A stretch of 64,000 nt of DNA from Levilactobacillus yonginensis (GTDB lineage Bacteria; Bacillota; Bacilli; Lactobacillales; Lactobacillaceae). A program made the position numbers and the translations under genes. The stretch spans positions 1-64,000 of the forward strand of contig NZ_RHNO01000005.1 in assembly GCF_003946265.1 (NCBI RefSeq). The letters run 5' to 3'. Positions 53,819-63,179 of this stretch are shown in pieces; position 1 is the stretch's first letter, and every line of letters starts with the position of its first letter. The notes under the pieces are model-generated. The model did not search any database. It had not been told where the DNA came from and saw only the letters and a program-made list of their open reading frames with translations.

Positions 53819-53868
53819 ATGTAAGCGCTTTACATTGTTATTCTAAGGACATCCGTAAAAAATTGCAA
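53819..53868 (-). promoter_or_regulatory. Promoter and CcpA site of the small gene and galP
   Basis: Minus strand: TTGCAA (53863-53868), 17-bp spacer, TAGAAT (53840-53845). A cre-like sequence (53819-53835, TGTAAGCGCTTTACA on the plus strand) covers the start region. It has one extra base against the strict consensus. Confidence 0.7.
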
Positions 53869-53927
53869 CCTCTTTCAATGCTCACTGATACACTTAAAAC
53901 AACGCGGTTACCTGTTGTGTTCACATT

Positions 53928-53939
53928 GCAACCGGTTGC
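53928..53939. promoter_or_regulatory. Palindrome with central CG, possible LacI-type operator
   Basis: GCAACCGGTTGC is a perfect 12-bp palindrome with the central CG common in LacI-family operators. It lies about 60 bp upstream of the -35. A lone TAGTAAA half-site is at 53960-53966. Which protein binds is unknown. Confidence 0.4.
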
Positions 53940-54053
53940 TTTTTCGATGATAAAAATTTTAGTAAATGTGCGAGTAAACCCTTTTCACATCCATCCCCTC
54001 TTTTCAAGCTAACTTTCGCCATAACCGTTTTGAAAAGTCATTTCCAAAGAAAC

Positions 54054-54093
54054 CAAAAAGGATACCGCACAAGATCGTGCGGTATCTTTTTGA
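54054..54093. terminator. Terminator after small paralogue copy 2
   Basis: AAAAAGGATACCGCAC pairs with GTGCGGTATCTTTTT around AAGATC. Confidence 0.88.
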
Positions 54094-54146
54094 TTTTCAC
54101 AGTTATCTACCCGTCACTTCGTTAACAAAGTGGCACCATTCACTGC

Positions 54147-54392
54147 TTAGTGATAACGGTGTTCAATAATCTTAGACAGGACTTCTTCACGCTTTTGGGA
54201 CTTAGCCATATCAAAAGCTGATTCTTCCAGGTTGTTGAAATCTTGCGCTAACAGTTCGGATTCCAAGTAAAGCGTCAATTGACGTTTGATATATACTTTG
54301 TTTTCTTCATCTGAGCGTTGTTCGTTTCCACCTAACACGGCGGCAGCAAACTTAGCGGGGTCCAACGTTAACTTCTTACTGTTCTTAGCCAT
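54147..54392 (-). CDS. Small paralogous protein, copy 2
   Basis: 81 residues, sharing LDPAKFAAAVLGGNEQ, IKRQLTLYLE, LEES.FDMAK and LSKIIEHRYH with copy 1 at 53501-53749. Unlike copy 1 it has its own terminator and is not joined to a transporter. No known domain. The upstream gap to 54718 has an AGTTGCT/AGCAACT inverted repeat near 54452 and A/T-rich DNA but no gene. Confidence 0.75.
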   Translation of the reverse strand: MAKNSKKLTLDPAKFAAAVLGGNEQRSDEENKVYIKRQLTLYLESELLAQDFNNLEESAFDMAKSQKREEVLSKIIEHRYH

Positions 54393-54718
54393 TGATCTCT
54401 ACCTCTTATCCCTTGAATGTTTTTTAACAATCTAAATAACTTTCATCAAGCTAGTTGCTCTTGTAAGCAACTCACATAAACATTCTAAAGAGTTTTCACA
54501 GAAATTACAAGTCCCTATTGGGCCCCACTTTCAGTTCAATTTATATGGATTATAGGTTCTATAATATTCACTTTAACTCAGTAACTGTTGGCTGGTCAAT
54601 TCAAAATGAATTACTTCACGAGATGAAGCCCGACGCTATCCAAATGGTATCGCTTTAATCATTTCAGCCGCTATGCCATTTAATTCGCAAAATGAACAGC
54701 TTCTAAACCAATTAAAAA

Positions 54719-54760
54719 TGAGTCAGCACGCTAAAAATTTATCGTGCTGACTCATTCTTT
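54719..54760 (-). terminator. Terminator after pgm
   Basis: GAGTCAGCACG pairs with CGTGCTGACTC; the minus strand continues ATTTTTAATT. Confidence 0.88.
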
Positions 54761-54771
54761 TATTTCAAATT

Positions 54772-56505
54772 TTATTTAACTGAATCGACGTACGTCTTCA
54801 AAGCTTGTTCATAGGTTGCCAAACGAGCTTGGGCAGCGGCATCGGTCTTGTCACTGGTCCCAATGTAGAACTTGACCTTAGGTTCCGTCCCAGAAGGCCG
54901 GATGCAGATCCAAGTCCCATCGCTGAGCCAGTACTTTAAGACGTTAGACTGTGGCAGATCAATCTTACTGGTCGTGCCATCTGCAGCCGTCTTCAAACTG
55001 GTCGAGAAGTCTTCCACTTCGTCGATGCTGCTATCGCCAAAGGACTTTGGTGCGTTTTCTCTGAATTCGCTCATCAGATGAGCCATCTGGTCGGCACCAT
55101 CGACACCAGGGAATTCTTCGAACGTCGTCTTTTCAGCAAAATAGCCGTAAGTAGCATAGAGTTCCTCGATACCATCGTACAGAGTCATCCCCCGTTGCTT
55201 GTAGTCGGCTGCCACTTCGGCCAATAGAACTGTTGACTGGATGGCATCCTTGTCACGGACGAATGGCTTGATCAAGTAACCGTAACTTTCCTCAAAACCA
55301 AATAGGAAGGTGTGATCATGATTGGTTTCGTATTGGTGGATTTGTTCCGCAATAAACTTGAACCCAGTCAGCACGTTCTTCATTTCAACACCGTAAGCGG
55401 CCGCAATCTTGGTGGCCAATTCGGTAGAAACGATGGACTTCACTACCCGACTGTCAGCAGGTAATTGTCCAGCTGCTTTGCGAGCCTTCAAAATGTAAGC
55501 CAACAAAATAGAAGCAATTTGGTTCCCCGTCAACAGTTGATAATCCCCACTGGGTTGACGAACAGCGGCACCTAACCGGTCAGCGTCGGGGTCAGTCGCA
55601 ACTAACAGGTCAGCGCCTTCCTTTTTCCCTAAGGCAATCGCCATGTCAAAGGCCTGAGAAAACTCAGGGTTCGGGAATGGAACCGTTGGAAATTCAGGAT
55701 CGGCAATCGCTTGTTCGGGAACCATGGTAAAATTTTCAAATCCAGCACCGCGCAATGCGCGTTCGCCAATGACCTTCCCGGTCCCATGCAGGGGTGTGTA
55801 GATCAATTTCATGGTCTTCCCCACACTGTGGACCAGGTCAGCGTTGATTGTGACACTCTCAACGTTCTTCAGGTAAGGTTGGTCAACATTTTCGCCGATG
55901 ATCTGTAATGTCTGGTTGGCCCGTAATTCCTGTTCGTCAGCCACTTCAATGGCAAAGACGTCCTTAGCAGACCGAACAAAATCAGTGATCATGTCAGAAG
56001 CCTTGGGTGGCATTTGACCACCGTCTGGCCCATAGATCTTAAATCCGTTGTATTGCTTAGGGTTGTGACTAGCAGTAATCATGATTCCCATTGCCGTGTG
56101 CAGATGACGAACGGCAAATGACAATTCAGGCGTAGGCCGCATGTCATCGAAAACAAAGCTAGGAATGTGGTGCGCCCCTAAGACGTGAGCTGCCTCGTGG
56201 GCAAACTCAGTGGAATGGTACCGGGAATCAAAACTGATGGCGACCCCCTGTTGCTTCGTGGCATCATCCAGCGTGTCTAAGTACCGGGCCACCCCTTCGG
56301 TTGCTTGCCGAACGGTGTAAACGTTCATTTGGCCAATCCCTGGGCCCATCACACCACGCATCCCAGCGGTCCCAAAACTCATGGGTGCTGTAAAGGCGGC
56401 CTTTAACGCATCGTCATCGTCCGCAATAGCAGTCAATTCGTTTTTAATGTAAGGAATCATGGTTGGTTGTTGTTGCCAAACCTGATAATTTTCTTGCCAA
56501 CTCAT
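54772..56505 (-). CDS. pgm: Alpha-phosphoglucomutase / phosphomannomutase
   Basis: 577 residues, the size of Firmicutes PGM. Active-site Ser loop TASHNPKQYNG (near 143), metal loop DPDADRLG (near 305), sugar loop and phosphate-binding RPSGTEPKVKFY near the end are intact. It converts Glc-1-P from the Leloir route to Glc-6-P. It follows galM by 12 bp. Confidence 0.93.
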   Translation of the reverse strand: MSWQENYQVWQQQPTMIPYIKNELTAIADDDDALKAAFTAPMSFGTAGMRGVMGPGIGQMNVYTVRQATEGVARYLDTLDDATKQQGVAISFDSRYHSTEFAHEAAHVLGAHHIPSFVFDDMRPTPELSFAVRHLHTAMGIMITASHNPKQYNGFKIYGPDGGQMPPKASDMITDFVRSAKDVFAIEVADEQELRANQTLQIIGENVDQPYLKNVESVTINADLVHSVGKTMKLIYTPLHGTGKVIGERALRGAGFENFTMVPEQAIADPEFPTVPFPNPEFSQAFDMAIALGKKEGADLLVATDPDADRLGAAVRQPSGDYQLLTGNQIASILLAYILKARKAAGQLPADSRVVKSIVSTELATKIAAAYGVEMKNVLTGFKFIAEQIHQYETNHDHTFLFGFEESYGYLIKPFVRDKDAIQSTVLLAEVAADYKQRGMTLYDGIEELYATYGYFAEKTTFEEFPGVDGADQMAHLMSEFRENAPKSFGDSSIDEVEDFSTSLKTAADGTTSKIDLPQSNVLKYWLSDGTWICIRPSGTEPKVKFYIGTSDKTDAAAQARLATYEQALKTYVDSVK

Positions 56506-56517
56506 TCTAATCTCTCC

Positions 56518-57540
56518 CTATTTCCGTAAATATTGATAACTGATCGTGTGTTGTACTGGTTGGTTAGCTGGTAAGACCACGTCACCGAAGTCTGCGTGAT
56601 GAATAGCGTCTGGCAACGTCTGGGCTTCCATGGCTAAGGCATTGTAGTCGTGCTTGGCCATGCGGTCAGCATCGGTTACGTTCGCCGTGAAGACCACCAG
56701 CGCATTACGGTCAGAGTAAACCTGCACTTCACGATGGCCTGTGGTATCCCCAATTTCAGCGATTGGTTGATCCTTGCTAGGCACAACCACAAAGGCATCA
56801 TCGTATTCAACATGGCCGTCCTGATTCAGCTGAGTCAGCCCGTCCTTAACGGTCCGAGGTTGACTGAAGTCGTAACCAGTACCAGCAGTCTTAACCATTT
56901 CACCAGTTGGAATCTTTTCTTGGTTCAGAACTAAGCGCTTGTCGCCGCTCAACTTGACCCACTGATTGTCCAGGCTGTGTTGATCGTCGGTCACGTTAAA
57001 GTAAGTGTGGACCGTTGGATTGAACAACGTAGCAGCGTCACTCTCGGCGTCAAACGTGATGTCCAACCGATTTTCTTCAGTCAAGGTGAACGTCACCGTC
57101 GTCTTGATTGTCCCAGGATACTTGTCTTCCGCTTCAGTTGCCGTATGGGTCAGCACAACACTGGCCGTGTCTTCAGTTTGCTTAGTGGTGGCGTCCCAGT
57201 TCACAAAGGTAAATCCGTGAGGGCCCCCGTGACTGGCATTTGGCTTTTCGTTGGCATCCAAGTGAACCGTTTTGCCGTCCAGGTCAAACTGGGCACCAGC
57301 GATTCGGCCAGCAACCCGGCCAAGTGTCTGGCATAAGTAAAATGAGTTATGGTCGTAATCCTTCAGGTTAGGGCGGTTCATGATTAAGTTATGTTTCTCA
57401 CCATCTTCAACCACACTAAATTCCTGCAGCGTCGCGCCCCAAGTCAGAACGGCTACTCGCGTGCCCTGTTGATTCGTCAATAAATACTTTGATACTGCTT
57501 GCTGGTTTAATGTCCCAGCTGAGCTCTTCGTAATTTCCAT
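56518..57540 (-). CDS. galM: Aldose 1-epimerase (galactose mutarotase)
   Basis: 340 residues from ATG 57540 behind GGAGGTG; the frame is open further upstream without a ribosome site. The catalytic His pair appears in NASHGGPHGF (near 86) and TVHTYFNVTD (near 168), and the general-base Glu in MEAQTLPDA near the end. It interconverts galactose anomers for GalK. First gene of galM-pgm. Confidence 0.92.
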   Translation of the reverse strand: MEITKSSAGTLNQQAVSKYLLTNQQGTRVAVLTWGATLQEFSVVEDGEKHNLIMNRPNLKDYDHNSFYLCQTLGRVAGRIAGAQFDLDGKTVHLDANEKPNASHGGPHGFTFVNWDATTKQTEDTASVVLTHTATEAEDKYPGTIKTTVTFTLTEENRLDITFDAESDAATLFNPTVHTYFNVTDDQHSLDNQWVKLSGDKRLVLNQEKIPTGEMVKTAGTGYDFSQPRTVKDGLTQLNQDGHVEYDDAFVVVPSKDQPIAEIGDTTGHREVQVYSDRNALVVFTANVTDADRMAKHDYNALAMEAQTLPDAIHHADFGDVVLPANQPVQHTISYQYLRK

Positions 57541-57609
57541 GTGAATCACACCTCCAAAAAAAGAATCCGGTTTCATTGTATAATACTCGGGCTCTAAAGG
57601 CCAATGTTT

Positions 57610-57625
57610 TAGTAAAATTTTTCTA
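57610..57625 (-). promoter_or_regulatory. GalR-type operator before galM
   Basis: TAGTAAAATTTTTCTA repeats the galK operator pattern TAGTAAA-N2-TTTACTA with one mismatch. It lies 70 bp upstream of galM, in the gap shared with the divergent acyl-CoA dehydrogenase gene. Confidence 0.55.
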
Positions 57626-57799
57626 GCAGTTTTACTCATTCTACCTACAATTGGAATTATGATTATATAAAGTTGGAATCAGAAAATATGTAAAAATAAA
57701 CCGTTTTCACTGGACTTATCATTTGATAATTAGTTATACTCATACCGAATAGTTCAATTTTACACAATTAATAACGTTTTGAATAAGGAGGAATTTTTT

Positions 57800-58921
57800 A
57801 TGCCATCTACAACTGCTGCCGCAGAGAAGCTCCTGTTACAAATGGTCGACGACTACACGGAACGGGAAATCAGTCCCCAGGATATGCCCATGGATAAGGC
57901 CGGCGACTTTCCCGCCGGTTTCATCCAAAAACTAACGGATACTGGTTTCTTAGGCATTATGCTACCGCAAGAATTTGGTGGCGCCGGCTTCGGACCTGAA
58001 GTCACCGCTAATGTGTTAAACCACATTGCCCGGGGTAACGCCAGCACGGCTGTGACCCTGGAAGGTCACTTCAAAACAATCGATCAGATTCTGAAATACG
58101 GGACACCCGCCTTGCAAAAAGCCCTGCTCCCTTCAGCCACTGACCGAATCTTTGCCTTTTCTATGACGGAAGCCAGTGGTGGTTCCAACCCAATGGGAAT
58201 CGGGTCGACCGCTACCCGCGAGGGCGATCACTGGGTCATCACCGGTGATAAGATCATGATCACGAACGGTGGTCTGGCGCAAGTCTACTGTGTCCTGGTT
58301 AAGACGGCCCCTAAAGAACTCTCCGTATTCGTCGTTGATCAGGACATGCCCGGTTTTTCTTTTGGTAAACGGGAAGACTTCCTCGGTCTCAAAGGCACGC
58401 CAGTTGGCGAAATTGTGATGGACCATATCATTGTGGATGATGACCATTTGCTGGGTAAGGTTGGTGATGGTGGTCTTATCGGTGATTCTGCCCATGATGA
58501 CGCCCGTATCCTGATGGGCGCCGTTTTGACAGGCATCATGGAACACGATTTAAAGATTGCGACCGACTACGCTAAGGAACGGAAGGCTGGCGACACGCCA
58601 CTGACCGACCTGCAGGTCACCCATCGTAAGGTTGCTGACATTGCCATGCGTAAGGAAACAACGAAGCTGCTCTACCAAAAGGCTGCGCAATTGAAGGCGG
58701 CCGGCCAACCATATAGCGAAGAAGCCGCCATGGCCAAGGCCCACGGTTCCCGAGCTGCAGTCAGTGCCGGCGACGACACCCTACAGATTCTCGCTGGTTA
58801 CGGCTATAGTCGGGAGTATCCCGTTGAACATCTGATTCGGGATGCCCGCGCAATGGAAATCGCTGAAGGAACCGTTGAAAAGATGCGGTCCGCCATCGCC
58901 AAAGCTGAATTTAACAAATAG
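57800..58921 (+). CDS. Acyl-CoA dehydrogenase
   Basis: 373 residues from ATG 57800, with AAGGAGG upstream. It has the acyl-CoA dehydrogenase layout: helical N-domain, FSMTEASGGSNPMG flavin/substrate strand near 123, beta domain, and C-terminal helices with the catalytic Glu in AEGTVEKM near 355. It oxidises or, with the EtfBA encoded next, reduces a short acyl-CoA. Substrate unknown. Lactic acid bacteria usually lack beta-oxidation, so the gene set is noteworthy. Confidence 0.87.
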   Translation: MPSTTAAAEKLLLQMVDDYTEREISPQDMPMDKAGDFPAGFIQKLTDTGFLGIMLPQEFGGAGFGPEVTANVLNHIARGNASTAVTLEGHFKTIDQILKYGTPALQKALLPSATDRIFAFSMTEASGGSNPMGIGSTATREGDHWVITGDKIMITNGGLAQVYCVLVKTAPKELSVFVVDQDMPGFSFGKREDFLGLKGTPVGEIVMDHIIVDDDHLLGKVGDGGLIGDSAHDDARILMGAVLTGIMEHDLKIATDYAKERKAGDTPLTDLQVTHRKVADIAMRKETTKLLYQKAAQLKAAGQPYSEEAAMAKAHGSRAAVSAGDDTLQILAGYGYSREYPVEHLIRDARAMEIAEGTVEKMRSAIAKAEFNK

Positions 58922-58932
58922 GAGGTTCCCCC

Positions 58933-59721
58933 ATGAAAATTGTGGTTTGCATTAAACAAGTTCCCGAAACCAACAACGTCAAGATCGACCCAGTGACGCA
59001 TAATCTGGATCGTCGTGGCCTAGCTGGCGTGATGAATCCATTTGATAAGAATGCCGTTGAATTGGCTCTGAATCTAAAGGACACTACCGGCGCTGAAGTG
59101 GCCCTGTTAACTATGGGCCCCGATGACTACGCTGAATCCGTGCGTGAAGGTATGGCCATGGGCGCCGACTCTGGTTACCTCCTATCCGACCGCGCCTTTG
59201 CTGGTGCCGATACTCTGGCCACTGGTTACGTCATTGCCCAAGCCTTAAAGAAAATTGGTGACGCCGACCTGATTCTCTTTGGTCGTCAAGCAGTCGATGC
59301 CGATACCGGTCAGGTAGGCCCCATTGTGGCTGAGTTTCTCAACCAACCACAAATCACCTACGCGGCCAGCTTACGAATGAGTGGTCCCAACGAAGTCACT
59401 GCTGAACGTCTACTCGAAGACACTAAGCAAACATTAGTGGCCCAACTACCGGCCGTAGTCAGCGTCCGGAGTGAATTGAACACGCCCCGTTACCCAACGC
59501 CCCGCAACATTCAACTGAGCTTTGAAAAACCGCTGACCGTTTGGCACCATGATGACCTCGACTTGGACGATACTCGGCTGGGACAATCAGGTTCACCGAC
59601 TGTCGTGACCAAGGTCTACGCGCCGAAACCTGTCAAACGTGAACTGACACCGCTCACTGGCACACCAAGCGAGGCTGCCAGCCAGCTGATCAAAGCCTTG
59701 AAAGAACGTCAATTAATCTAA
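58933..59721 (+). CDS. etfB: Electron transfer flavoprotein beta subunit
   Basis: 262 residues. The start CIKQVPETNNVKIDP resembles clostridial EtfB of the Bcd/Etf type, and DADTGQVGP near 118 is the family signature. AGGAGG precedes ATG 58933, 11 bp after the dehydrogenase stop. It pairs with EtfA to carry electrons to or from the dehydrogenase. Confidence 0.92.
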   Translation: MKIVVCIKQVPETNNVKIDPVTHNLDRRGLAGVMNPFDKNAVELALNLKDTTGAEVALLTMGPDDYAESVREGMAMGADSGYLLSDRAFAGADTLATGYVIAQALKKIGDADLILFGRQAVDADTGQVGPIVAEFLNQPQITYAASLRMSGPNEVTAERLLEDTKQTLVAQLPAVVSVRSELNTPRYPTPRNIQLSFEKPLTVWHHDDLDLDDTRLGQSGSPTVVTKVYAPKPVKRELTPLTGTPSEAASQLIKALKERQLI

Positions 59722-59734
59722 GGAGGAATCTGCT

Positions 59735-60700
59735 ATGTCAAAACCAGAATTATGGGTCATTGCGGAACGCCGCTTAGACCACATTGAACCCACTACCCAA
59801 CAATTGATCACTAAAGCCCGTGACTTAGCCGGCGATAGCTTCAAGACGGTGGTCATCCTGTTGGAGGCGGCAACGGACCATTTGGAAGACGAATTAAAAC
59901 CCTACGGTCCCGATGAAATACGGGTCGTTCGGGATGACCGCTTCCCAACAGCTACCGACGCTGAACACGCCGATGCCCTTCAACAACTAGTTGAAACCTA
60001 TCACCCCAATGGTGTGCTCTTCGGTGCCACCATCACGGGTCGCTCCATCGCCCCTCGTTTACAGGCAAAGCTTCAAACCGGGTTAACTGCCGATGCGTTG
60101 GGCTTACGCTATGACGGTGAAACATTGATTGCCGTGAAGCCTTCCTATGGGGATAACATTATGTGTGAAATTACCATCCCCGAGCGCCGACCACAGATGG
60201 TTACGGTACGACCAAACACCTTCGTTGCTGAAGAAGCTGCTGGACCCGCCGAAATCACGACCACGACGGTCACCTTCCACCCCGTTGCTCGGTTACAAGT
60301 GACAGCGGCAACGCCAGTCGTTAACACGGCCACAACGGTCGGCGATGCCAGTCGCGTCGTCGCACTGGGCCGTGGTGCGGCCAGTGCCGCCATGGTCAAC
60401 CACGCCACTCAATTAGCCGAAAAGCTAGGTGGACGGATTGGGGTCTCCCGGCCATTGACCGATCAAGACCGGTTCACTCATGACGATCAAATCGGCCAGA
60501 GTGGAAACACCATTCACCCCGAGCTGATCATCAACTTCGGAATCAGTGGTGCCGTCCAATTCTTGGTCGGGATGCAGGATGCTAAGACGATTGTGGCAGT
60601 CAATTCTGACCCCAACGCACCAATCTTCGATGTCGCTGATTACGGCTACGTGGGGGATGCTCAAGCATTCATGACCGCATTACTCGCCCAATTTAACTAA
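59735..60700 (+). CDS. etfA: Electron transfer flavoprotein alpha subunit
   Basis: 321 residues. The C-terminal FAD domain shows GRGAAS, GVSRPL, IGQSGNTIHPEL, GISGAVQFLVGM and the AVNSDPNAPIFDVADYG region (about 205-300). AAGGAGG precedes ATG 59735. Last gene of the operon, followed by a strong terminator. Confidence 0.92.
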   Translation: MSKPELWVIAERRLDHIEPTTQQLITKARDLAGDSFKTVVILLEAATDHLEDELKPYGPDEIRVVRDDRFPTATDAEHADALQQLVETYHPNGVLFGATITGRSIAPRLQAKLQTGLTADALGLRYDGETLIAVKPSYGDNIMCEITIPERRPQMVTVRPNTFVAEEAAGPAEITTTTVTFHPVARLQVTAATPVVNTATTVGDASRVVALGRGAASAAMVNHATQLAEKLGGRIGVSRPLTDQDRFTHDDQIGQSGNTIHPELIINFGISGAVQFLVGMQDAKTIVAVNSDPNAPIFDVADYGYVGDAQAFMTALLAQFN

Positions 60701-60713
60701 TCTTTCCAATTTT

Positions 60714-60758
60714 AAAGGGATTACGCTAGCCAGTTGATGGCTTGCGTAATCCCTTTTC
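60714..60758. terminator. Terminator after etfA
   Basis: AAAGGGATTACGC and AGCCA pair with TGGCT and GCGTAATCCCTTT, with a T run. Confidence 0.9.
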
Positions 60759-60783
60759 ATCTGTAAAAACTTTCGAATTGTTT

Positions 60784-60963
60784 GCGCTCCGGCGGCCAGG
60801 GGTGGGCCTTGCTGTGGGGACGCTTCAGCCTGAGAACCTGGCTTCTCGCTCGATTTGAAGCCAGGTCCAGCCCACCTGTCTTCAAAGTCGCCCATGCCGT
60901 AAGCTAGCAACCCACTAGCTAACGCCATTTTCACAGCCGGTCCCACCCCTGGCCGCCTCCGAC
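60784..60963 (+). repeat. Cloverleaf repeat, copy 12
   Basis: Closing stem CGGCGGCCAGGGGTGGG / CCCACCCCTGGCCGCC. Hairpins: GAGAAGCC arm, TTTGAAGCCAGG/CCTGTCTTCAAA and AGCTAG/CTAGCT. It is very close in sequence to copy 4 at 34.6 kb. Confidence 0.82.
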
Positions 60964-61203
60964 TTAGACTGATAAAAACAACAACCACCGTCATCAATTG
61001 GAACTGGTACAAGAGCAACGCTAGAATTCTTAAAATTCTTAAATCCACAACCTTGGTCAGAACATTTTCACGCCTAGCCTCATATTCATAGACCGATCAG
61101 CTTAAACAAACATCCCATAAAGCCTAGTTGGAACCGACTGATCTGCTACAAATACCACGAACAATGTAAACACCTCAACATTAAGTTCGTGCCGCCTGCC
61201 TAA

Positions 61204-61382
61204 GCCGGAGGTGGCCTGGAGTGGAGCTTGCTGTGAAAATGGCTTTGGCTAGCGTTTTACTAGCCTAGGCCATGGGCGACTTTGCAGACACGTGAATTTC
61301 GTGGCTTCAAATCGAGCGGGAAGCCCGCCCTTTGGCTGGAGCGTCCCCACAGCAAGCGTAACTCCAGGCCACCGTAGTGCGT
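61204..61382 (-). repeat. Cloverleaf repeat, copy 13
   Basis: Closing arms GGTGGCCTGGAGTGGAGC and CTCCAGGCCACC. Hairpins: GGCTAG/CTAGCC, CTTTGCAGACACG/CGTGGCTTCAAA and GGAAGCCCG arm. It ends 8 bp from the stop of the PEPCK-like gene. The 61-bp to 240-bp stretch between copies 12 and 13 shows no gene. Confidence 0.8.
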
Positions 61383-61390
61383 AAATCGCT

Positions 61391-63109
61391 CTACAGTTTA
61401 AGCAACTCTTGGAGCAATTTGTGCGCGGAGGCATTGAGATTGGCCTGCGACTTGTCACTACCCAGATGCGTGAAAATTTCACCAACGTAGACGTCATCCG
61501 CAAATAACCGGTCGAAAACGGCATCAATAATTGGTTGTGTCGCCGCTTGCTCCTGTACGGGGCCAAACGGGTTGGCGAAGAACGTGGTACTCATCCCCAC
61601 TTCATCGGTCGTTCCTAAAGCACAGCGTTTGCCGGCGACAAAGGTGGCTTTGGCCGTGGCCTGATCTTCAAAGCGGTGAATCCCAATTGCATCGTCATAA
61701 TTGTTGGCGTAGACCCACATATCAATTTCATGGTGGGCAACGACCCGGGGCCAGGTGTTTGCTGGAATGATGACCCGCGCGTTCTTTTGTTCCGGATTCA
61801 TATAGATTCCCCGGTCCATGTTGTTGAAGGCTACCTCACTGCTCAAGTCATCTAACCGGACAAAGGCCCCGGTTTCGGTGCCCTGCGCATATAAGTAGTC
61901 GTCCTCTAACGTAAAGCTGCCCATGTCATCAAAAATCGTTTCAATGTTGGCAATCTGATCATCAGCCACTGCCTGCAAGGCTTCAATGGATTCAGACTTC
62001 CCCGCACCGGAATCTCCAAAGAAGACCACCGTCTTCGTTTGGCCGTTAGCGAAAGTAATGCGAACCATCGATCCGTGAATTGGCAACTTCTTTTCAGCAA
62101 TCATATGGAGGTTGTGCAAAGTCAGACACATCTTCTTCATGTAACCGAAGTAAGTCGTCTGGTCGTTGTAAGGAATCTGCCCTACGTAAATCCCATTCGC
62201 TTGGTCGTAGAAGTAGTGACCGTTTTCTGGGTGCTCATCGCTCGCCACTCCCGGTGTCCCAAACAACAAAATGAGGTCCGGTTGCTGCCCCGAAATTTCT
62301 TCAGTATCTGCCATCTGAAAAAGATTAGCCAGGGCAATGCCCGATGCCAAATAGTCTCTATGGAAGTAAATGTAGGCCAGACTCTCCCCAATCTTAGCTG
62401 GATAACACAGCCAGTCGCGTTCCGTTCCCTTGAAGTTTTCTAGGGGATTCGTCTTCGTTGCTGTGAAGAGTCCCTTACGCTTATTACTCTTGGTGTGGAG
62501 CATCATTGGTGGCTGTAACATCATCCGACTAATGAAGTGGATGTCCTTAAGGGCCTCGTAGCCAGTTGGCAATGGCCACGCAACTTCCCGTAATAACAAC
62601 GTGCCGTTGGTTCCGGCGTTGACTTCACGGTAAACGTGGTTCGCATGGCCCTTTAATTTTTCCTCGATGGCCCGGTACAACCGTATCACTAGGTCGTTAA
62701 AATTCTGATCAATGGACATGAACTCACTGGCAACGACGTTATTCTCGTGGGCCGTCATCAGCGAGATCCGTAGGTACGTCCGATAATACGTGTATAAATC
62801 TTCAACGCTGGCCAAAATTTCAGCTGTCTTGAAGGGTTGGTACGCGGTCACCTGATCCGTCAAAATGGCCTTGACCACGTCCATATAAGTTTCCGGTGTG
62901 GCTAGGTTAAAGGTTGTGACGGGGTCGGCATCGACTGGGACCTTATCGCGCTGCTGGTTCAAGAATAAACGAACAAACGCAATCAACTCCTCACTATTTA
63001 CGAGGTCAAAAACACTCGTAATAAAGTGGGCATTGTAGTTTAAAACGGCAACGTTGCGGTCTGGGTTCGCGTAGAACGAAGGCGAATCGATCATAGTTGT
63101 GTTTGGCAT
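61391..63109 (-). CDS. PEP carboxykinase-like P-loop protein
   Basis: 572 residues. The second half resembles the kinase core shared by ATP-dependent PEP carboxykinase and HPr kinase: P-loop FFGDSGAGKSES near 370 and IFDDMGSF near 397. The P-loop GDSGAGKSE is closer to that of HPr kinase/phosphorylase than to the GLSGTGKT of classic PEPCK. The N-terminal 300 residues are not recognised. Such proteins are often labelled PEPCK in lactobacilli, but activity is uncertain. No hairpin terminator other than the adjacent cloverleaf repeat. Confidence 0.7.
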   Translation of the reverse strand: MPNTTMIDSPSFYANPDRNVAVLNYNAHFITSVFDLVNSEELIAFVRLFLNQQRDKVPVDADPVTTFNLATPETYMDVVKAILTDQVTAYQPFKTAEILASVEDLYTYYRTYLRISLMTAHENNVVASEFMSIDQNFNDLVIRLYRAIEEKLKGHANHVYREVNAGTNGTLLLREVAWPLPTGYEALKDIHFISRMMLQPPMMLHTKSNKRKGLFTATKTNPLENFKGTERDWLCYPAKIGESLAYIYFHRDYLASGIALANLFQMADTEEISGQQPDLILLFGTPGVASDEHPENGHYFYDQANGIYVGQIPYNDQTTYFGYMKKMCLTLHNLHMIAEKKLPIHGSMVRITFANGQTKTVVFFGDSGAGKSESIEALQAVADDQIANIETIFDDMGSFTLEDDYLYAQGTETGAFVRLDDLSSEVAFNNMDRGIYMNPEQKNARVIIPANTWPRVVAHHEIDMWVYANNYDDAIGIHRFEDQATAKATFVAGKRCALGTTDEVGMSTTFFANPFGPVQEQAATQPIIDAVFDRLFADDVYVGEIFTHLGSDKSQANLNASAHKLLQELLKL

Positions 63110-63179
63110 AGTGAGGCCCCTTTCTGATTAAGCTTATCCGCTATTTTAGCGTACTTACTCGTTCGATGGAAGCAACATT

